From positions 186,001 through 250,000 of the forward strand of contig AP017308.1 of NCBI GenBank assembly GCA_001548435.1: 64,000 nt of DNA, in the 5' to 3' direction. The notes below the pieces were generated by a model that worked only from the letters and a program-made list of their open reading frames with translations, was not told the origin of the DNA and did no database searches. The position numbers and the translations under genes are program-made. Positions within the stretch are counted from its first letter, which is position 1. Each line of letters opens with the position of its first letter. Positions 37,101-43,432 of this stretch are shown piece after piece. The stretch is from Leptolyngbya sp. NIES-3755 (lineage in GTDB: Bacteria > Cyanobacteriota > Cyanobacteriia > Leptolyngbyales > Leptolyngbyaceae).

Positions 37101-39130
37101 ATGGTTCATGGCATCGAGATGTGATTCTCACGGATGTCGGTGGACTGATGGGAATGGTGAATGGAACACAGCCTGAACAGTTCCAGAATCCCGATTTGCT
37201 CTTGCTCACGGGTGAATATGATGCCGCAGGTAACAAAGTCTTAGAAGCAGGTCAGTGGAAGTTATCAACCTATCAAGTGTCTCTGTTTGCGGATGGCAAT
37301 GATGCTCTCGATGGCGGAAACGGAGAAGATGCGATCTTTGGTCAGCGCGGTAATGATGTGATTCAAGGTGGATTCGGAAACGACTACATTGAAGGAAATG
37401 TGGGGAACGATCGCATTGATGATGCGGGTGGCGATGACTTCATTATTGGCGATGATACGGTCAATCTGATGCCATTCAACGCAGAGCTTCCAACTGTGAC
37501 TCGCGGCATTCATTTAATCGAACAATCGGTGAATCTGAACTTAGAGCTAGGCTTGTTCGGCACCATTGTAACTCCGAATATGACGCTGACTCCGAAACCA
37601 TTCTATGGATTGCTGCCAACTCTAACGCGATCGCAACCGCTCAAACGGGATAATTCACCGACTCCGATCATTGATGTGCTGCGACGTGGAAATGGCAACA
37701 CCTTGAAACCCTTTGTTTCAGTCATTCCGAACGCGGTCGATCATCTAGATCTCTTAGCAGGTAACGATACGATCATGGCGGGTGCTGGTTTCGATACAGT
37801 CGTTGGTGATCACTACATGAATACCGTTCCATTGAGAACTGGAATTAGCTCGATCGACCAAGGCTTTGATTTGATGACTCGATCTCTCTATCACTTGATG
37901 TACGACTTGCAGAGCTTGGAACTCGCGGTCACAGGTCGCAGTGGAGCACAACCGCAAGAACTCACTGTGGGCGGTGATGTGATTGATGGCGGTGACGATC
38001 GCGATTTAGTCATGAGCGATAACGGAGTCATCTTAAGCGGAATGGTTGTGAAGTCTCCCTCTGATGCCGCAATCCTAAGCCAACAACTGCTTGACTTACA
38101 GCAAGTTCTGACCACGTTTAATGGAACGGTGAATGCTGTTTCTGCTCCACTTGGAGGAACAACGACTCAGCCTTACACATTCGCGATCGGGAACGATAAT
38201 GTCAGTGGTGGTGGTGGAGATGACAAACTGTTTGCAGATGATTCGCTGATTCTCGAACCGATCTTCCGTAATCCGAACTATGTCCGAGGATCATTCTGGA
38301 ACTATGCGCTGATTGGGGCAGATAAGCCTGCACGATCGGATCTGCGTCAGTTCAATCTGAAGGTTGGCAATGATGAAATGAGTGGTGGAGAGGGCAACGA
38401 TTTGATGGTTGCAGGTTACAGTAACTTGATTCTGCCATTAGTCGATCGAGCACCACAAACGAATGCGGATCGGGTTCAACTCCAACGAGATTTAGAACTC
38501 TTGTCTGAAGATGCAAAAGTCTTTATTCGTGACCTCCACACCAGCACACATGGCATCAACTATCCGAGTGCAAATCAGTCTCATACCTTGATTACGGGTA
38601 ACGATCGACTGAATGGCGATCGCGGTGACGATATCATGGTCGGTGACAATATCACGATGATGCTCCCTATCATTAATCGCCAACTCGACCTGAACTTTGA
38701 ATTGAATAAGAGCTTCTTTGACTACGGCGACGAAGAACATAACTTTATTCAAGTCATGCCACATCAGTACAATTTCATCTATCGGACTCCAGGCTCTGCG
38801 GTCACGCAACTTGCCGAAGATACGATGTTTGGGGGCGATGGCAATGACATTCTCTTTGGTCTAAGAGGCATCGATCAAATTGGTGGTAATGAGGGGAATG
38901 ACTACCTGTTTGGGGGTGAGGAGAATGATGGACTCGATGGCGGTACAGGAACGAATGTTGTTCGTACAACCAACCCAAGTGCCGCAGATTTGCTCCTCAT
39001 TAACCCAACGATTCGGACACTGCTACAGAACTTGCTGAGTCCAACCTTCCAAAGAACGATCATCGAACTTGATCAATCGAAGAATGATTTATCGATCGAT
39101 GGCGATCTTGAGATCAATTTCCCGGATTAA
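25193..39130 (+). CDS. Giant calcium-binding RTX exoprotein with DUF4347 and FG-GAP propeller
   Basis: The 4645-residue secreted protein starts at GTG with an AGGAG ribosome site. Order: DUF4347 (about 52-205, VIVDGAFATDEQLL to YACNAALGAQG). Then a long beta-rich region (about 216-1990) repeating amphipathic segments, punctuated by EF-hand-like loops (near residues 430, 1190, 1348, 1497 and 1871; e.g. DPNDDGKLYLDEL). Then an RTX array (about 2006-3412), seven 49-residue FG-GAP/VCBS-like units (about 3416-3759) and a second RTX region with large inserts (about 3800-4590). The 55-residue end is acidic. No classical signal peptide is seen, and RTX proteins normally leave by type I secretion. Likely roles are surface layer, adhesion or motility. 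No frameshift breaks the 13.9-kb frame. The stop overlaps the convergent MATE gene by 17 bp. Confidence 0.93.
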   Translation: MELNQANRLQSSLLAEQSLLGAHPLSIPLSNTFVSGQSLFARSYNSLAESRSLVIVDGAFATDEQLLKAINSDQEAIILDPSQNGIDQISSILAQYQNLDALHIISHGHAGSLQLGSTELNLETLDRNAAQLASWQNALTPDADVLLYACNAALGAQGSLFIQRLSQIIGADIAASDDITGSQKLNGDWTLEVSTGDIAAKLAIDNTAIYDSTLAAISSDVVQGLKTGLQQFATWSDRIETLSAFTGKIPVVGESIAEVIDISSLLKNQLVDPLVNYLDTDATPTVEELTNRIRTLSATVGDLTFTLDPNSIASALLGRDLSFSLKFEATRTIATDFDLGEQAATDFGVKLNGSTSVDLTGKVVFDFTFGYNTTSGLAPSEAFYVKFNELSASAIAQANNLNVGLEVGFLGASVQNGSLSLDATLAAEFNDPNEDSKLTLDELQETSITTLVSLTPTGVLNVNLPISAQFAGLSIAGTPTLTISDANVFTGDLPSINVQNFAELLKFKQLTPADVVSLIRQIGGALQNISAGLNPEGGIPFLKESIDTVVDFTQIIDNLANGFSEFNTIQELVDELVRLTGLDKAGIDAKYDAAKNAITFNIEKSAEFEKSVEFDFSKDIDLSIATLNLAGGATGKFSANAGFELGIGISLDLPGNGASFSERLFFTSNSRIFADATISADDISLSAAISILEIGIANGTASLGLDASMGLKDPTANDLGITLKDLLNNAGSLSTIVDPSFTVSGNVILPISVEGLSDFGLELGTQSQLALGFVLDPLTKSLDTTATATGFSEIVDRFKNFSAKDVLRLVGKAIDFLLDEDNKALNTKLPLVNQSLNELLGFLDPIQQAYGEIQDKLEGIKSLLSNKLTAIRTELTKPAFANSLSEDESDRLSQALSRLEAAIQRIPTGVDALGEIPAPVISQMGEVRRLLNNLPTTVDKTAIKAAFNGVAAEIPSAQTIAKFIFEAFGFDFPEFGSAITDVRDDFSTAIDSLTGADTADLEVALALMDQGINQSNPFMMAQSFNGLKAAIKTLSSSLSTNDLNTLNTVLADFSKALPQRFSLSFSDDGELLFGFDYDIAQFEKTDIPLNFSLEDQGVSIPIDFRTEGKIDMFLGASLSLGFGLEFLTTSPFVQPFIQASTGLELYAKFNVANFGATVGIGGVEASLGNGQGTLSLQNGNDPAKFKVGLKDPDSDGKILFSELGLNSIEFTTEGRIDVTLPIALAGVEVGDVIAEVPDLKDFSTFKLETTGLLNSLSTGKLDLNTLLTGVDLFLAVLQKGLEGDVLKRLPIVGKNLDLGGAGSFIKDLREEFLAPLREFVKSGPTQIEEAIQKIIYDNLNPLGILILTDDNGDGAIDFKDVAVSVDINTGELTIDFRIGGTSTFETDFDLGLEAFVFDFKTSGGVELSLGYELQLGFGINLTDGFFLRVPQNEADFKFDLGVNLKDGTTISADLFFLNVAATNKFLSEAADDRDYNRDGDKTDEFQTGINGEIGFDLVDPNDDGKLLLSELREVKVAATLNTSAVISLNLQAGVGQADSPLPKISADLFVEWSFEKGFGAAAGAGESKAPIVSLNNLGLDLGDFMTRAIKPLLQNVNEYLKPIRPVLDLMEKELPGISDLSKMVGRGPVTFIDAIRLFGRGGETIAKWLEIVRSIDSFIQESAETEGNIFINFGDFDFTQDLRKSGEIELNSGSFRGGVSSVDDSLNRLQSGTGTGTGTGSTGAIGKLKGLFGKLRQIGLDFPLLSNPANVLGLFTGKTVDLVTWKIPELKAELSFSQSFGPLIPPIPLFANIGGSLGIAANFSIGFDTRGIQQGNFLNGFYFGDRANVFTGADIAEVSLFATFTAGASLSAVVAQAGVEGGIRANIGANWSDPNDDGKLYLDELLSTPIECVFDLSGSLTAFLRAYGRIGIDTFLFGFITLFEADITIVEVTLFDFNLSCEERAKPPILAAVENGVLKLNMGDRASLRGEGQTDGDESFTLKQLEPGKIEVTFAGHTQVYSGVNSIEGNGGAGNDAILLDDSVTVNATLRGGDGNDRLRGGVGNDNIFGGLGNDQLTGGAGNDTIEGEDGNDQLIGGEGEDTLRGGAGNDNLSGDTGSNDAAIAFRDILDGGAGSDNIRGDAGDDEIIGGAGFDVLFGGRGNDTLRGGDDNDLIEGGAGADQLFGDAGDDALYGDSTTAPDAAQDGDDVMRGGSGNDTIEDLTGNNQLFGDDGDDQLKAGSGTDYLEGGTGSDKLWAGSGGDRLIGGSSTATAGTLDGSDELYGEAGNDIAIGDHGSIANNGTVTLIGGAGADKLYGADGNDVMFGQGGDDLIEGAAGNDALFGGQGTDTLRSQEGDDYLEGGAGSDIINAGIGNDLVVGGSSTYLPEGGADGADTITAAEGNDIVLGDDARVLNTAGQAVISIAQMSTIETNGGTGNDTVFGGVGNDILFGGGGADNLIGDADGISGDDIIVGDEGSWSATQIRAIAGSGGADTITGSGGNDILLGGDGNDTISGDLGEDILLGDNGQVTRTQAGVVTRIQTTSANSGGNDTLSGNDNADVILGGSGDDTIAGGTDDAIDILLGDNGAVVRADGSPEANDIFSTDESIGGQDTITGGLGNDVIVGGAGSDQLSGNEGSDIVIGDSGYMTRNATDSIESIETRVSTQGGDDTIAGNDGDDILIGGAANDTINGNAGLDILIGDGARVTLANGTVLRVATAEPTAGGNDTLRGDAGAAIILGGTGNDTIEVSTENINDILLGDNGVVVFADGSPEANDIYSTDAGNGGIDTIAGGLGNDIIIGGAGGTDQSGADGDQLLGGEGNDVVLGDHGYVTRNGSNVIEKIESRFPDKGGDDTIEGNAGDDVIFGGFGNDEITGDTGDDVILGDNGVLNYFANGNTSITIGTNNPSLGGDDLIEGNEGDDLVFGGAENDTLFGNLGEDILFGDHGFINIDRTTNEIDLIRSVSQELGGNDVIQGNEEDDRILGGAGNDDIQGNTGDDAIFGDNGEFSYIASQQAREIIASNAPEVEGDDVITGNDGDDRILGGAGDDEIQGNLGQDTILGDNGILAYELQENNELLDVVLTVAPEMGGNDVITGDEENDRILGGAGDDEIQGNTGDDIILGDNGLLSYRIVQNTPILTTIETDAPEIGGNDVIEGNEGNDRILGGSGNDEIQGNTGDDIILGDNGILPYQVVNGNNALTNITTTDSEFGGDDLIEGNEGDDRIVGGSGNDEIQGNTGKDIILGDNGVLTYLSDQNPNTLDTIEVLSPEVGGDDIITGNEEDDIVIAGAGNDRVTGDAGNDVLAGDNAQITLETGKIRLLTSTSPELGGDDTIFGGDGVDLILGGFAQDSLYGDAGDDRILGDNGRFDFAFAGDQRVAADSDLSTLDIITTTDPNLGGNDIIYGGTGEDQLLGGTGEDFIAGDNGIDPNILASGEWSIAGQGDFNNDGREDLVWRNRIRGDVAVWLMNGKSVLDVGIVAPGIPLNWTIEGVQDLNNDGKADLIWRDQTQGGVAVWLMDGKRVIDGSLVPSIPLNWTIGGIQDLNNDGNADLIWRDQIQGGVVVWLMDGKNVIDGSFISSVPLNWSISQIGDLNNDGKADLIWRDQLQGGVAAWLMDGKNVIDGSLVPSIPVNWSISHIGDLNNDGKADLIWRDQAQGGVVVWLMDGKNVIDGAFVSSVPLNWTIEAVGDVNNDSKADLIWRDQLQGGVAVWLMDGKTVINGSLIPSIPLNWSIQTVGDLNNDGKLDIIWRERSGDAVIWMMNGINVQDAAFFSERLSATSDNTLPSDDLLMGDHGIVYQALQRDRNYISINTQASEGGGNDTLYGDQGDDILLGQQGNDDLNGNDGEDDMIGGHNVIGGADGDDRMDGGAAADVMIGDNGTITRRLVNGTWQRYVAPFNSVIRDVTRFDDVDRIGGNDIMSGGSGDDIIQGQRGDDRMDGGAGDDELYGQLGNDFITGGEGQDTILGDVGLISRDYNPDGTARVNLNGSWHRDVILTDVGGLMGMVNGTQPEQFQNPDLLLLTGEYDAAGNKVLEAGQWKLSTYQVSLFADGNDALDGGNGEDAIFGQRGNDVIQGGFGNDYIEGNVGNDRIDDAGGDDFIIGDDTVNLMPFNAELPTVTRGIHLIEQSVNLNLELGLFGTIVTPNMTLTPKPFYGLLPTLTRSQPLKRDNSPTPIIDVLRRGNGNTLKPFVSVIPNAVDHLDLLAGNDTIMAGAGFDTVVGDHYMNTVPLRTGISSIDQGFDLMTRSLYHLMYDLQSLELAVTGRSGAQPQELTVGGDVIDGGDDRDLVMSDNGVILSGMVVKSPSDAAILSQQLLDLQQVLTTFNGTVNAVSAPLGGTTTQPYTFAIGNDNVSGGGGDDKLFADDSLILEPIFRNPNYVRGSFWNYALIGADKPARSDLRQFNLKVGNDEMSGGEGNDLMVAGYSNLILPLVDRAPQTNADRVQLQRDLELLSEDAKVFIRDLHTSTHGINYPSANQSHTLITGNDRLNGDRGDDIMVGDNITMMLPIINRQLDLNFELNKSFFDYGDEEHNFIQVMPHQYNFIYRTPGSAVTQLAEDTMFGGDGNDILFGLRGIDQIGGNEGNDYLFGGEENDGLDGGTGTNVVRTTNPSAADLLLINPTIRTLLQNLLSPTFQRTIIELDQSKNDLSIDGDLEINFPD
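31210..35430 (+). repeat. RTX array 1 of the giant exoprotein
   Basis: The segment encodes dozens of GGxGxDxLx nonapeptides that would fold into calcium-bound parallel beta rolls. From about 32700 it becomes a higher-order repeat of roughly 70-78 residues: GGDDxIxGNEGDDRILGG, then GNDEIQGNTGDDIILGDNG, then a variable non-RTX strand of 25-30 residues. Confidence 0.9.
35440..36470 (+). repeat. Seven 147-bp repeats encoding an FG-GAP/VCBS-like propeller
   Basis: Seven consecutive 49-residue units share the pattern NWxIxxxxDLNNDGKADLIWR, then QGGVAVWLMDGKxVIDG. Copies 2-6 are nearly identical. Copy 1 (DFNNDGREDLVWR) and copy 7 (KLDIIWRERSGD) diverge. DxNxDGxxD loops are calcium sites of FG-GAP blades. 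Seven units fit one seven-bladed propeller. Confidence 0.9.
36591..38960 (+). repeat. RTX array 2 of the giant exoprotein, with long inserts
   Basis: RTX nonapeptides resume after the propeller (GGGNDTLYGDQGDDILLG). Non-repetitive inserts of 60-150 residues interrupt them, for example around 37060-37260 and 37470-37740. The last clear repeats are near 38830-38950. Confidence 0.85.
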
Positions 39131-40499
39131 GTGCTTTTCGCTGGGCGATCAATCTTAAGAATCGCCCAGTGAATAAGACAGCCACCACTGCGATCGCGAT
39201 CGATTGCCCAATCCACAATCCTCTACTGCCCATGCCAAAATGGAAGCTCAATAGATAGCCTGTGGATAAGCCCACTCCCCAAAAACCAAGAACATTGAGA
39301 AACATTGGAATTCGAGTGTCCTGTAAGCCTTGTAAACAGCCATAAACCGCCTTTTGCAACCCATCCAAAACTTGAACGATCGCAGCAATCATCAAGAGCG
39401 GCATCGCCAAAGACACAATCTCTGCATTGTTCGGATTTTGCACATCTAAATAGATGCCGATCACCTGTTTGGGAAATACGAGAAATACGATCGACATTCC
39501 CAACATGACGATCGTGGTTAAACTCAGACTCACTCCAGCGGCTTGCTGAATGCCAAGAATATCTTTCCGTCCCAACCATTGCCCCACTCTCACGGTTGTC
39601 GCAAAAGAAATTCCCAACGGAATCATAAAGATCACGGTCAGGGTTTGCAATACGATTTGATGGGCTGCTAAAGCTGCGATTCCGAGCGTTCCCATCCAAA
39701 GCATAATCACCATAAAAAACCCGGTTTCAAGTCCTGCAAAAACCCCGATCGGCACTCCAACCCAGGCGAGTTCTCTCAGAATCTTCGGGCGGACTTGATG
39801 CAGATTGTGGAAGACTCGATAGTTCCTTAGCTTCGGATGCAAGAGAATATACAATGCCAACGACAGAAACATTCCCCAGAGCGCAAGTACACTCGCCAAT
39901 GCTAATCCTGCAAGTCCCATTTGTGGAAAGCCAAACTTGCCAAACCCCAAAATATAGTTCCAAACCACATTAAATGCGGTTCCAGCGATCACAATGATCA
40001 TAATTGGACGAGCATGAGACAGAGCAGAAACCGTTGCTCGCAATGCTGCAAATCCAACTGCCGGGAACAATCCCCACATCATAATATCGAGATAAGTATT
40101 CGCAAGCTGAACGGTTGTTTCTGTTTGTCCCGTGTGAATCATCCAGCGATCGAGATGTCCCGTCACGATCATCATCGGAATGGTCACCAACACCGATAAC
40201 CAAAGCCCTTGACGTGCAATTTGCTGAATTCGCGTCTGTTGTCCTGCGCCAAATGCTTCTGCAATCAAAGGACTCACTCCCATGACCATGCTGCTGGTCG
40301 TTACCATAATCGACATATAGATAATCGATGCCAGTCCTCCACCAGCCAAGACATCGGCTCCCATTCTGCCCATCATGATCGTATCGGCGAATCCAGTTGC
40401 AGATTGAGCGACTTGAGCACTCGCCAGCGGCACTGCTAATTTTAAAAATTCTCTAATTTCAGTTTGAATCCGTGGATCACGGATCGGAGCCATCACCAT
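39114..40499 (-). CDS. MATE family efflux transporter
   Basis: The 461-residue protein has about twelve membrane helices and the MATE N-terminal pattern (LAVPLASAQVAQSATGFADTIMMGRMG). The second half repeats the fold (ELAWVGVPIGVFAGLETGFF), as expected for the two-lobed family. MATE pumps export cationic drugs or metabolites with H+ or Na+; the substrate here is unknown. ATG at 40497-40499 is the chosen start, with another Met two codons on. The 3' end overlaps the giant exoprotein gene by 17 bp on the opposite strand. Confidence 0.93.
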   Translation of the reverse strand: MVMAPIRDPRIQTEIREFLKLAVPLASAQVAQSATGFADTIMMGRMGADVLAGGGLASIIYMSIMVTTSSMVMGVSPLIAEAFGAGQQTRIQQIARQGLWLSVLVTIPMMIVTGHLDRWMIHTGQTETTVQLANTYLDIMMWGLFPAVGFAALRATVSALSHARPIMIIVIAGTAFNVVWNYILGFGKFGFPQMGLAGLALASVLALWGMFLSLALYILLHPKLRNYRVFHNLHQVRPKILRELAWVGVPIGVFAGLETGFFMVIMLWMGTLGIAALAAHQIVLQTLTVIFMIPLGISFATTVRVGQWLGRKDILGIQQAAGVSLSLTTIVMLGMSIVFLVFPKQVIGIYLDVQNPNNAEIVSLAMPLLMIAAIVQVLDGLQKAVYGCLQGLQDTRIPMFLNVLGFWGVGLSTGYLLSFHFGMGSRGLWIGQSIAIAVVAVLFTGRFLRLIAQRKALNPGN

Positions 40500-40664
40500 T
40501 GTTAACCTTCCTCGATTCCCTGACTTTCTAACCTAGCGTTTATTCGATCGAACTTCCTTTCTCGTTCGGCATAAAAAAGAGTGAGCCAACCAAAAACAAA
40601 GTTCCTTCTGATAGATGTAGCAAAACAGGGGTTAAAAGGAACGAAAATGTCGATCGTTAGCGCA

Positions 40665-41087
40665 CTATGAATCAAGCCAATTCACTAATTTGAGATTGGC
40701 AACCTGCCTAAAATCTTTAAGATTCCGCGTCACTAATGTTGCTCGATTCGCAAGAGCGATACTCGAAATTAGAAGATCAGACCGACCCATTTTGCGAAGT
40801 GATCTTTGACTCTTCAAGGTTTCAAACAACACGATCGCGCTCTGCTCAAACGGAATGATTCTGAGCGTGTCTAACAGTTGTTCTGTCTGAGTGAGCAAGA
40901 ATTGAGCACGAAGCAAAGATTCGCCATTTGTTGCTTTCAATAGATAATCAATCCGTCCTCTTAAAAGTTCGGCTTTTGTGATGATCGTAATTCCAACTTG
41001 AGGATCATCAAGAGTTTGAAGCCGACGGATGACACGCTCATCGCCAGCGTAAAGGGCAGTAACAATATTAGTATCCAACAAGTGCAT
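40665..41087 (-). CDS. VapC-type PIN-domain toxin
   Basis: The 140-residue PIN ribonuclease carries the acidic set Asp5 (LLDTN), Glu40 (KAELLRG), Asp104 (GRSDLLISSIAL) and a C-terminal TRNLKDF motif (Asp125). VapC toxins cleave tRNA or rRNA when freed from their antitoxin. The partner gene lies 2 bp upstream, the normal antitoxin-toxin order. All catalytic residues are present, so it is probably active. Confidence 0.88.
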   Translation of the reverse strand: MHLLDTNIVTALYAGDERVIRRLQTLDDPQVGITIITKAELLRGRIDYLLKATNGESLLRAQFLLTQTEQLLDTLRIIPFEQSAIVLFETLKSQRSLRKMGRSDLLISSIALANRATLVTRNLKDFRQVANLKLVNWLDS

Positions 41088-41089
41088 CT

Positions 41090-41377
41090 CTAATCGTTGC
41101 CTACCAGATTTGTCTGACGATCGAGATCAATTTGAGCTTGTAATGATTTCAAGGTTTCATCGTCTGCGAATACACCTGCTTGCCGCAAAAGGACAGCGCG
41201 TTGATCTCGATTTTGCAGCCAGTCATCGATCGCGGTTTTCAAAAAGCGCCAAGTGCTATTGACGGATTGCCCTGGAATGTTACCCGCGATCGCTTCTCGC
41301 TCAACGACTTCTGGAGAAAGTCGAAGATACGCAGCGGTTTCTTCAAGTGTAAGAACATTAGGAAGTGTAACTGTCAT
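41090..41377 (-). CDS. HTH (excisionase-type) antitoxin partner of VapC
   Basis: The 95-residue protein has an N-terminal MerR/excisionase-like winged helix (LTLEETAAYLRLSPEVVEREA, then GNIPGQSVNSTWRF, about residues 8-48). A charged C-terminal helix (ADDETLKSLQAQIDLDR) would wrap the toxin. I chose ATG at 41377; starts up to 20 codons upstream are open but add a segment unlike the family. It is 2 bp before the PIN toxin gene, which is the main reason to call it an antitoxin. It probably binds its own promoter. Confidence 0.72.
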   Translation of the reverse strand: MTVTLPNVLTLEETAAYLRLSPEVVEREAIAGNIPGQSVNSTWRFLKTAIDDWLQNRDQRAVLLRQAGVFADDETLKSLQAQIDLDRQTNLVGND

Positions 41378-41449
41378 GATAGAAACAGAAATAATTGCCT
41401 GCGTCGATTGTATCTTGAGAAAGTTTCGAGACATCAAAGACTTTATTAA

Positions 41450-43405
41450 TCAGCCAGATTTCTTTTTATCCTGATGTGAAATTGTCGCACTCACAGCATC
41501 AACAAACTCTGTTACTGCTTGCACCAACGGCTTTGGTAGATGATTACGGAACCATTGATAGACATACAGTAACGTCAAACCATTCACTTTCTTCTGAGTA
41601 AACAACTCTTCTTGCAAATCGTTTAAATGTTCCAACGCCCGATTTTTTACCTCTCTCGGAGCTTCTGCAACGACCTGAGCACGTAACTGATTAAAGTTCT
41701 GCTGCAATGAACTCAGATCTACTTGATTCGTGGACATTTCTGCCATTGATGAAATGTATCCCGCATCTTGACTCACACTCGTAATCGGAATCACTTTCAA
41801 CTGATCTGCATAGTGTTTCTCACGCTGAATCTGATCGAGCAATCGTTTCACCTGAGTGTTGTCAGGCTCCATCGAATAGGCTTCTTCTAATTGTGCGATC
41901 GCATCATCGTTTTCACCTAAGCTATGTAGCTCTTCTGCATAGTTGTACAAAGCTTCGACATAGTTATCTCTCACGCGCACCGCATCAACTAGATAAGCTC
42001 GTTTATAGTACTTCAGAGCTTGAGGAAACTGTTGCATTTCAGCTAAGCTATCTGCAAGTTCAAACAAGGCTTCAAAGTGATTGGGGTTGAGTCGGAGTGC
42101 TTCATGGAGTAAGCTAACTAACTTAGGAGTTGTGCCTCGAAGTCTAGCAACTCTGACTGTTTCGTATAAAGTTTGTGCTTTGAGATCGAGATCTTCAAGT
42201 TCTCTCAGTTCGCGGCGGATGGGATGGCGTTGAACTAACCAGCGACGAACAAGCTCGATCGAGACTCGATAAGTTGAAATACTTGGTGGAATTGAATCAC
42301 GCCGCTCTCTTGGACGAATCCCAGAACGGTTTCCGGTCGTTCTCAAAAATCGCCAATCGACCAGATTGTTTAGACCTTTGCGAATCGATTCTGTGAGTTC
42401 AACCCCACATTCTCGTAGCAGTTCCAAAGGTTCAACTTCGCTAAAATCTAAGCTTGAAAGTTCTGGGTATTCGATTTGACGAGCACGAGGAACTTCAGCA
42501 GCAGCGGAAAAAACAACTCGCTCCGGGAGTGGAATGCCTTCCCAGAACCAGCCCAAACCCCCTTCACCCAGCTCGATCGCACGTTCGACATTGGCTCTGA
42601 CATCCGATCGCGCCACTCTCCAGCGGTCTTCATTTCGAGCGTGAGTGAACAATGCAAAACAAATCACTTGGGTGAAATAGGGATGCCCTGCTGAAAGTTC
42701 GAGAATGGCATCGATCGCATCTAGGTCATACTCTAACAATCCTTTAGCGGGGATCGTGATTAGTTGTTCTGCACTGCGTCGATCGAGCAACCCAACTTCA
42801 TGATTCGGAGCTTCTCGGAACAAGCTCAACATCGCAGGTAAGTCATCTAACTGTCTGCCGATGACTGGAATGAGATAAAGATTCGGAGATTCGTAAACTC
42901 CTGCTTGCAAATACTTAAACAAATGCTCCGCAGCGTCATCGACCTCTTGATTGTGCAATGAGTCAAATTCGTCGAGCAGTAGCACAATGTTTTCGACTGC
43001 TAATTCTCGTCGCAGATCGGGGATGAACCTTCGCAAGAACAAGCGGGGATCATGCTGAAACTCCTTGATCGACGGTAAGTTAATCCGAGACTTGAGACAG
43101 TCGTATTGCTGCAATGTATCTCGTGCTAATTCGTACAGCACTTCACCCAGAGATTTTCGGCTATCTCCTTCCAGCGATAAGGGCACAAAAGCGAAGTTTT
43201 TCAGGTCAATCGATCGAGGAATCTGCGCCAACACCGAAGACTTTCCAATGCGACGCTGTCCGTGAAGCAGAATCACCTGTGAACCTTGAAGGAGACTATC
43301 TGTAATGAACTCAAATAAGCGATCGCGTCCGAAAAAGCGATCCGGCTCTGTAATCGGACGACCAATAATATAGGGATTTCTTCGTTGCTCGATCGAGTAA
43401 CTCAT
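41450..43405 (-). CDS. STAND-like ATPase with TPR repeats (ATPase B of a tandem pair)
   Basis: The 651-residue protein begins with RRNPYIIGRPITEPDRFFGR, the lead-in of many cyanobacterial AAA/STAND ATPases. Walker A is GQRRIGKSS (near residue 50) and Walker B is VLLLDEFD (near 143). A helical middle region and probable winged helix (to about 400) follow. About three TPR-like repeats lie at 420-545 (e.g. PNHFEALFELADSLAEMQQFPQALKYYKRAY). A C-terminal helical bundle (590-640) ends in YQWFRNHLPKPLVQAV. No toxic effector domain is fused. It lies 27 bp after a second ATPase of the same type, so they are cotranscribed. The role is unknown; signalling or defence is a guess from the STAND class. Confidence 0.78.
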   Translation of the reverse strand: MSYSIEQRRNPYIIGRPITEPDRFFGRDRLFEFITDSLLQGSQVILLHGQRRIGKSSVLAQIPRSIDLKNFAFVPLSLEGDSRKSLGEVLYELARDTLQQYDCLKSRINLPSIKEFQHDPRLFLRRFIPDLRRELAVENIVLLLDEFDSLHNQEVDDAAEHLFKYLQAGVYESPNLYLIPVIGRQLDDLPAMLSLFREAPNHEVGLLDRRSAEQLITIPAKGLLEYDLDAIDAILELSAGHPYFTQVICFALFTHARNEDRWRVARSDVRANVERAIELGEGGLGWFWEGIPLPERVVFSAAAEVPRARQIEYPELSSLDFSEVEPLELLRECGVELTESIRKGLNNLVDWRFLRTTGNRSGIRPRERRDSIPPSISTYRVSIELVRRWLVQRHPIRRELRELEDLDLKAQTLYETVRVARLRGTTPKLVSLLHEALRLNPNHFEALFELADSLAEMQQFPQALKYYKRAYLVDAVRVRDNYVEALYNYAEELHSLGENDDAIAQLEEAYSMEPDNTQVKRLLDQIQREKHYADQLKVIPITSVSQDAGYISSMAEMSTNQVDLSSLQQNFNQLRAQVVAEAPREVKNRALEHLNDLQEELFTQKKVNGLTLLYVYQWFRNHLPKPLVQAVTEFVDAVSATISHQDKKKSG

Positions 43406-43432
43406 AAAAGCTAGGTGCTGAAACCGCTCAAA

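Noticed and set aside
31210-38960. Many direct repeats of GGTGATGATG type could suggest a CRISPR array or DNA element
   Set aside because: They are in one long open frame and encode RTX nonapeptides; there are no unique spacers of constant length.
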